Part shown: positions 60,164-64,000 of the stretch, piece after piece
Layout of the letters: every line of letters starts with the position of its first letter
How positions within the stretch are numbered: position 1 is the first letter of the stretch
Assembly: GCF_012689525.1 (NCBI RefSeq)
Contig: NZ_CP051515.1
Span: 1 to 64,000 of the forward strand
Direction: 5' to 3'
Source of the DNA: Paraburkholderia aromaticivorans
Lineage (GTDB): Bacteria; Pseudomonadota; Gammaproteobacteria; Burkholderiales; Burkholderiaceae
Length of the DNA: 64,000 bases
Notes under the pieces: generated by a model
Database searches by the model: none
The model's input: the letters and a program-made list of their open reading frames with translations, nothing else
Told to the model about the DNA's origin: nothing
Program-made: the position numbers and the translations under genes

Positions 60164-61663
60164 ATGACCGACATGACTCACTTCGATACCAGCCTCGTGC
60201 CCAACGGCGATATTTTCATCGGCGGCGAATGGCGGCAAGGGCGTGGCAACCCGTACACAAGCCTGTATCCGGCGGATCAGTCGGTCAACATGGAAATCTC
60301 GACGGCCAATGCCGACGACGCCCGCGACGCCGTGGAAGCCGCGGACATCGCATGGCGCCGCGCGGACTGGTCGGGTTTGAAGCCGCATCAACGCGCGCTG
60401 ATTCTGTACCGCATTGCCGATCTGATCATGGCGCGCCACGAAGCGCTCGCGCAATTGCAGCGCCGCGACAACGGCAAGCCGATTAGCGAAACGCGCGTTT
60501 TGGTGGCGAGCGCTGCGAACACGTTCCGTTATTTCGCCGCCTGCCTCGAAACGCTCGACGAAGAAGTCACGCCCTCGCGCGGCGACTATCTGACGATGAG
60601 CATCTACGAGCCGATCGGCGTGATCGCCGCGATTACGCCGTGGAATTCGCCGATTGCTTCCGACGCGCAGAAGCTCGCGCCGGCACTCGCGGGCGGTAAC
60701 GCGGTCGTGTTGAAACCGGCAGAAGTGACGCCGTTGGTCTCGCTGGCATTGGCTCGGATCTGCGAGGAAACCGGCGTACCGAAGGGCGTGATCAGCGTGC
60801 TGCCGGGCAAGGGCTCGGTGATCGGCGACGTGTTGGTGCGTCATCCGCTGGTGAAGAAGGTGTCGTTCACGGGCGGTACCGAAGTGGGCCGCGGCATCGC
60901 GCGCATCGCGGCGGACAAGCTGATGCCGGTCTCGTTAGAACTCGGCGGCAAATCGCCGACCATCGTTTTCGACGACGCCGATCTCGATCACGCGGTCAAC
61001 GGCGTGCTGTACGGCATCTTCAGTTCGTCGGGCGAAGCGTGCATCGCGGGTTCGCGCCTGTTCGTACAACGCTCGATTTACGAAGCGTTCATGAAGCGTC
61101 TCGCGGAAGGCGCGCGCAAATTGCGTGTCGGCGATCCGACGCGTTCCGAAACGCAAATGGGTCCGCTGATTACGGCGGCGCATCGCGAAACCGTTGAGCG
61201 CTATGTCGCGCTCGGCCTCGAAGAAGGCGGCCGTCTGCTGTGCGGCGGCGAACGCCCGGTTGGCGATGGCCGCGAGGCAGGCACCTACTTCCAGCCGACG
61301 ATTCTCGAAGGCCTGACCAACGACGCCCGCATCTGCCAGGAAGAAATCTTCGGCCCGGTGCTGGTGGCAATGCCGTTCGATGACGAAGCCTCGCTCCTCA
61401 AAGAAGCGAACAACAGCGTGTTCGGCCTCGCCGCCGGCATCTGGACGCGCGACTACAAGCGCGCCTACCGGATCGCCCGCGCACTTGAAGCCGGCACCAT
61501 CTGGATCAACACCTACAAGCTGTTCTCGATCGCGACGCCGTTCAGCGGCTGGAAAGAGAGCGGCATGGGACGCGAGAAAGGCCGGCTCGGCATCCGCGAA
61601 TACATGCAACAGAAAAGCCTCTACTGGGGCTTGAACGACGCGCCGCTGGCGTGGGCGAACTAA
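60164..61663 (+). CDS. Aldehyde dehydrogenase
   Basis: A 499-residue NAD(P)-dependent aldehyde dehydrogenase. Active-site residues are Asn161 (ITPWNSPI), Glu259 (VSLELGGKSP) and Cys293 (SSGEACIAGSR, with GEAC replacing the more usual GQxC). The cofactor region VLKPAEVTPLVS and SFTGGTEVGRGI are intact. It would oxidise a semialdehyde from ring cleavage or decarboxylation. An alternative ATG is three codons downstream. The gap to the preceding gene is 30 bp. Confidence 0.93.
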   Translation: MTDMTHFDTSLVPNGDIFIGGEWRQGRGNPYTSLYPADQSVNMEISTANADDARDAVEAADIAWRRADWSGLKPHQRALILYRIADLIMARHEALAQLQRRDNGKPISETRVLVASAANTFRYFAACLETLDEEVTPSRGDYLTMSIYEPIGVIAAITPWNSPIASDAQKLAPALAGGNAVVLKPAEVTPLVSLALARICEETGVPKGVISVLPGKGSVIGDVLVRHPLVKKVSFTGGTEVGRGIARIAADKLMPVSLELGGKSPTIVFDDADLDHAVNGVLYGIFSSSGEACIAGSRLFVQRSIYEAFMKRLAEGARKLRVGDPTRSETQMGPLITAAHRETVERYVALGLEEGGRLLCGGERPVGDGREAGTYFQPTILEGLTNDARICQEEIFGPVLVAMPFDDEASLLKEANNSVFGLAAGIWTRDYKRAYRIARALEAGTIWINTYKLFSIATPFSGWKESGMGREKGRLGIREYMQQKSLYWGLNDAPLAWAN

Positions 61664-61689
61664 TCCGCAAGATACGCAAGAGGCACGTT

Positions 61690-62655
61690 ATGACGATTCT
61701 CGGCATTGAACAGATTATTTACGGCGTGACGGATCTGGCCACCTGTCGCCGCTTTTTCGCGGACTGGGGCTTGAAGGAAGTCGCGCACGACGAAACCCAG
61801 GCGCGTTTCGAAACGCTGAACGGCTGCACGATTCTTTTAACGAACGCAGACGATGCTTCGTTGCCGCCGGCATTCGAAGAAGGCCCGACGCTGCGCGAAG
61901 TGACGTGGGGCGTCGCAACCAAAGCCGAACTCGACGAACTGCGCGGCCGCTTCGCTGGTCAGCCGGGCCATTTCGAAACCGACGACGCCGTCGGCTGTAT
62001 CGACCCGAACGGCATGGCGATTCGCGTGGAAGTGACCCGCAAGCGCGCGCTCGACATTCACGGTTCGCCGTCGAATGTGTGGGGCCAGACGCTGCGCGTC
62101 GATCAGCCTTCGCCGATTTACGAACGCGCCGAACCGGTCGAAGTGGGCCACGTGGTGTTCTTCACGAACCGTCTCGCCGAACAGGAAAAGTTCTATCAAG
62201 AGCTGCTCGGCTTCGAAATGTCGGACCGTTATCCGGGCCGTGGCGCGTTCATGCGCTGCGCGCCGCACGGCGGCCATCACGACATTTTCCTGCTAGCGCT
62301 GCCCAACGGTAAGCGCGGCCTGAACCACGTCGCGTTCACCGTGCGCGATATCCACGAAGTGTTCGGCGGCGGCATGCATATCAGCCGCTGCGGTTGGGAT
62401 ACGCAACTCGGGCCGGGGCGTCATCCGGTGTCGTCGGCTTACTTCTGGTACTTCCAGAACCCGGCAGGCGGCCTGATCGAGTACTACGCCGACGAAGATC
62501 AACTCACGCCCGAATGGCAGCCGCGCGATTTCGAACCGGGTCCGACGGTGTTCGCCGAATGGGCGATCGACGGCGGCATCGACGGCAATACGCGGCGTCA
62601 GAAAAACGCGAAGGCGCCGGAAGACAAGTTCATGACGGAGCGGAAAAATGACTGA
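61690..62655 (+). CDS. VOC-family extradiol dioxygenase
   Basis: A 321-residue two-module vicinal-oxygen-chelate protein. The C-terminal module carries the likely metal ligands His154 (VEVGHVVFF), His213 (LNHVAFTVRD) and Glu264 (GLIEYYADED), as in extradiol catechol dioxygenases. The N-terminal module (IYGVTDLATCRRFF) is non-catalytic in the usual way. It would cleave a dihydroxylated aromatic or a related substrate. The ATG 61690 gives the family start MTILGIEQIIYGV. It overlaps the reductase gene by eight bases. Confidence 0.9.
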   Translation: MTILGIEQIIYGVTDLATCRRFFADWGLKEVAHDETQARFETLNGCTILLTNADDASLPPAFEEGPTLREVTWGVATKAELDELRGRFAGQPGHFETDDAVGCIDPNGMAIRVEVTRKRALDIHGSPSNVWGQTLRVDQPSPIYERAEPVEVGHVVFFTNRLAEQEKFYQELLGFEMSDRYPGRGAFMRCAPHGGHHDIFLLALPNGKRGLNHVAFTVRDIHEVFGGGMHISRCGWDTQLGPGRHPVSSAYFWYFQNPAGGLIEYYADEDQLTPEWQPRDFEPGPTVFAEWAIDGGIDGNTRRQKNAKAPEDKFMTERKND

Positions 62656-63913
62656 TGCTGCTGCTGCAAAGGCGCAAGCCGCCCATGCCGGACTGGAAGC
62701 ACCGCGCACGATCGTTGTGATCGGCGGCGGCCAGGCGGCCGGTTGGGTCGTGAAGACCTTGCGCAAGGAAGGCTTCGACGGCCGTCTCGTGATGATCGCC
62801 GACGAAGTCCATCTGCCGTACGAACGGCCGCCGTTGTCGAAAGCGGTGCTGGCGGGCGAAGCGGATATCGACACCGTGCGGCTCGTGAAGCCCGACGACT
62901 TCGAGGCGCTGAACGTCGAAGCATGGCAGCCGGATTGCGCGACTTCGATCGATCGCGAACAGCGCATCGTGCGCACGCAATCGGGCCGAGAAGTGCAGTA
63001 TGACCGACTGGTGATCGCCACCGGCGGCGCGGCGCGCAAGCTGCCGGAGTCGCTCGTAAAGACCTCGCACATCGCTTACCTGCGTACGCTCGACGAAGCC
63101 GTCGCTTTGGGTGAGCGGCTGCGCGCCAGTAAGCGCGTGCTGGTGGTGGGCGGCGGCTGGATCGGTCTCGAAGTCGCGGCCACGGCGCGCAAGCTCGGCG
63201 TCGAGGCCACGGTGGTGGAAGGTGCGCCGCGTCTGTGCGCCCGTTCGCTGCCGCCGATGGTGTCCGGCTTCCTGCTCGACCTGCATCGCGCGAACGGCGT
63301 GGACGTGCGTTTGAACGCTTCGCTCGTGTCGCTCGCAGATCATCCGAACGACGGCAATCGCATTCGCGCCACGTTCGCGGACGGCTCGACGCTCGACGCC
63401 GATTTCGCGGTGGCCGGCATCGGTCTCACGCCGCACACGGCGTTGGCGGAAGCCGCTGGCGTGAAGGTGGAAGACGGCATCGTGGTCGATCATTTCGGCG
63501 CCACCGACGACCCGCGCATTTTCGCGTGCGGCGACGTCGCCAATCATCCGAGCGCGTGGCTCAAGCGGCGCGTGCGGCTCGAATCGTGGGCCAATGCGCA
63601 GAACCAGGCGATTGCCGCCGCGAAAGCATTGCTCGGCACCTTCGAACCGTATGCGGACATTCCGTGGTTCTGGTCCGATCAGTACGACGTGAATCTGCAG
63701 ATTCTCGGCGACATTCCAGGCGATGCACAACTCGCCGTACGCGGCGATTTGCCCGGCAAACGCGCCACGCTGTTCCATCTGGAAGACAGCGCGATTCGCG
63801 GCGTGATCGCCATCAATACGCCGCGCGAACTGAAACTGTCGCGCAAATGGATGAACCAAGGCCGGACCATCGACCTTGCCACCCTGACCGACGCTTCAAC
63901 GGCACTTGCCTAA
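62648..63913 (+). CDS. FAD-dependent ferredoxin reductase of a Rieske system
   Basis: A 421-residue oxygenase-coupled NAD(P)H-ferredoxin reductase (BphA4/CarAd-like). The FAD motif is VVIGGGQAAGWV near 24-35, the NADH motif is VLVVGGGWIGLEVAATARKLG near 158-178, and the second FAD contact is FACGDVANHP near 295. YERPPLSKAVLAGE and PWFWSDQYD are family signatures. It would feed electrons to the Rieske ferredoxin at 51957; the two genes bracket the operon. Confidence 0.94.
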   Translation: MTDAAAAKAQAAHAGLEAPRTIVVIGGGQAAGWVVKTLRKEGFDGRLVMIADEVHLPYERPPLSKAVLAGEADIDTVRLVKPDDFEALNVEAWQPDCATSIDREQRIVRTQSGREVQYDRLVIATGGAARKLPESLVKTSHIAYLRTLDEAVALGERLRASKRVLVVGGGWIGLEVAATARKLGVEATVVEGAPRLCARSLPPMVSGFLLDLHRANGVDVRLNASLVSLADHPNDGNRIRATFADGSTLDADFAVAGIGLTPHTALAEAAGVKVEDGIVVDHFGATDDPRIFACGDVANHPSAWLKRRVRLESWANAQNQAIAAAKALLGTFEPYADIPWFWSDQYDVNLQILGDIPGDAQLAVRGDLPGKRATLFHLEDSAIRGVIAINTPRELKLSRKWMNQGRTIDLATLTDASTALA

Positions 63914-63938
63914 CCACATCTACGGACGGCACAACGGC

Positions 63939-64000
63939 ATGAGAACCATCGACAACACCATGGGGGACCGCAGCAGCGCCGGTGTCTCAGGCCCTGTGAC
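63939..64000 (+). CDS. Start of a truncated downstream gene
   Basis: An ATG 25 bp after the reductase stop opens a frame (MRTIDNTMGDRSSAGVSGPV) that runs off the end of the window. It has the same orientation as the operon and may be its fourteenth gene. Only 20 codons are visible, so neither family nor start is secure. Confidence 0.35.
   Translation, partial: MRTIDNTMGDRSSAGVSGPV

Overview
The window looks like the start of a secondary chromosome (chromid) of a Burkholderiaceae bacterium, most likely Paraburkholderia. The grounds are high-GC coding sequence throughout, a plasmid-type Rep_3 initiator whose ATG is base 1, a parA/parB pair with four copies of the palindrome TTTATGCGCATAAA (the parS type I recall for Burkholderia chromosome 2), a large hopanoid locus, and an accessory aromatic-type catabolic operon. 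Species is inference; no rRNA, tRNA, CRISPR array or insertion sequence was seen.

Region by region. 1-4.4 kb: replication and partition (repA, parB, parA), four parS sites and a 17-copy octamer repeat. 4.4-13 kb: an ArsC-like reductase, a sulfonate-binding protein, a GntP permease, a DUF1272 zinc-ribbon protein, an ECF sigma/anti-sigma pair facing a 43-residue secreted peptide, several small conserved-looking proteins, a three-box DnaA-box cluster at 10.98-11.04 kb, an FMN reductase and a stress protein. 13-18 kb: a hybrid sensor kinase and an overlapping REC / CheC-like / PAS-GGDEF signalling operon. 18.3-34.8 kb: the hopanoid locus, with hpnD-hpnE-shc-hpnG, a thioesterase, mlaA and hpnN, hpnM, ispH-hpnH, hpnC-hpnB and hpnA. 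HpnC, HpnD and HpnE would make squalene from farnesyl diphosphate, Shc cyclises it, HpnH and HpnG extend the side chain, and HpnN, HpnM and MlaA are candidates for moving lipid between the membranes.

34.9-49.1 kb: mixed housekeeping and hypothetical genes (acylphosphatase, an EgtD-like methyltransferase, a RarD-like transporter, an Mpo1-like protein, a Crp/Fnr regulator, a lytic transglycosylase, a DapA-like aldolase, a methyltransferase/glycosyltransferase fusion, a secreted endonuclease and an AcpA-like phosphoesterase).

49.4-63.9 kb: an IclR regulator, a porin, and a co-directional operon of thirteen genes: Rieske ferredoxin, recombinase-like helix-turn-helix protein, alpha-only Rieske oxygenase, SDR, cupin, alpha/beta hydrolase, a second IclR, a second SDR, a ThDP-dependent enzyme, an aspartate-dehydrogenase-like enzyme, an aldehyde dehydrogenase, a VOC-type extradiol dioxygenase and an FAD ferredoxin reductase. 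Together they form a complete three-component oxygenase and a plausible ring-cleavage pathway whose substrate I cannot name. This is the best candidate in the window for an undescribed system.

Start codons were chosen from ribosome-binding sites and family N-termini. Many in-frame upstream extensions were trimmed, and hpnD and hpnH are read from TTG.
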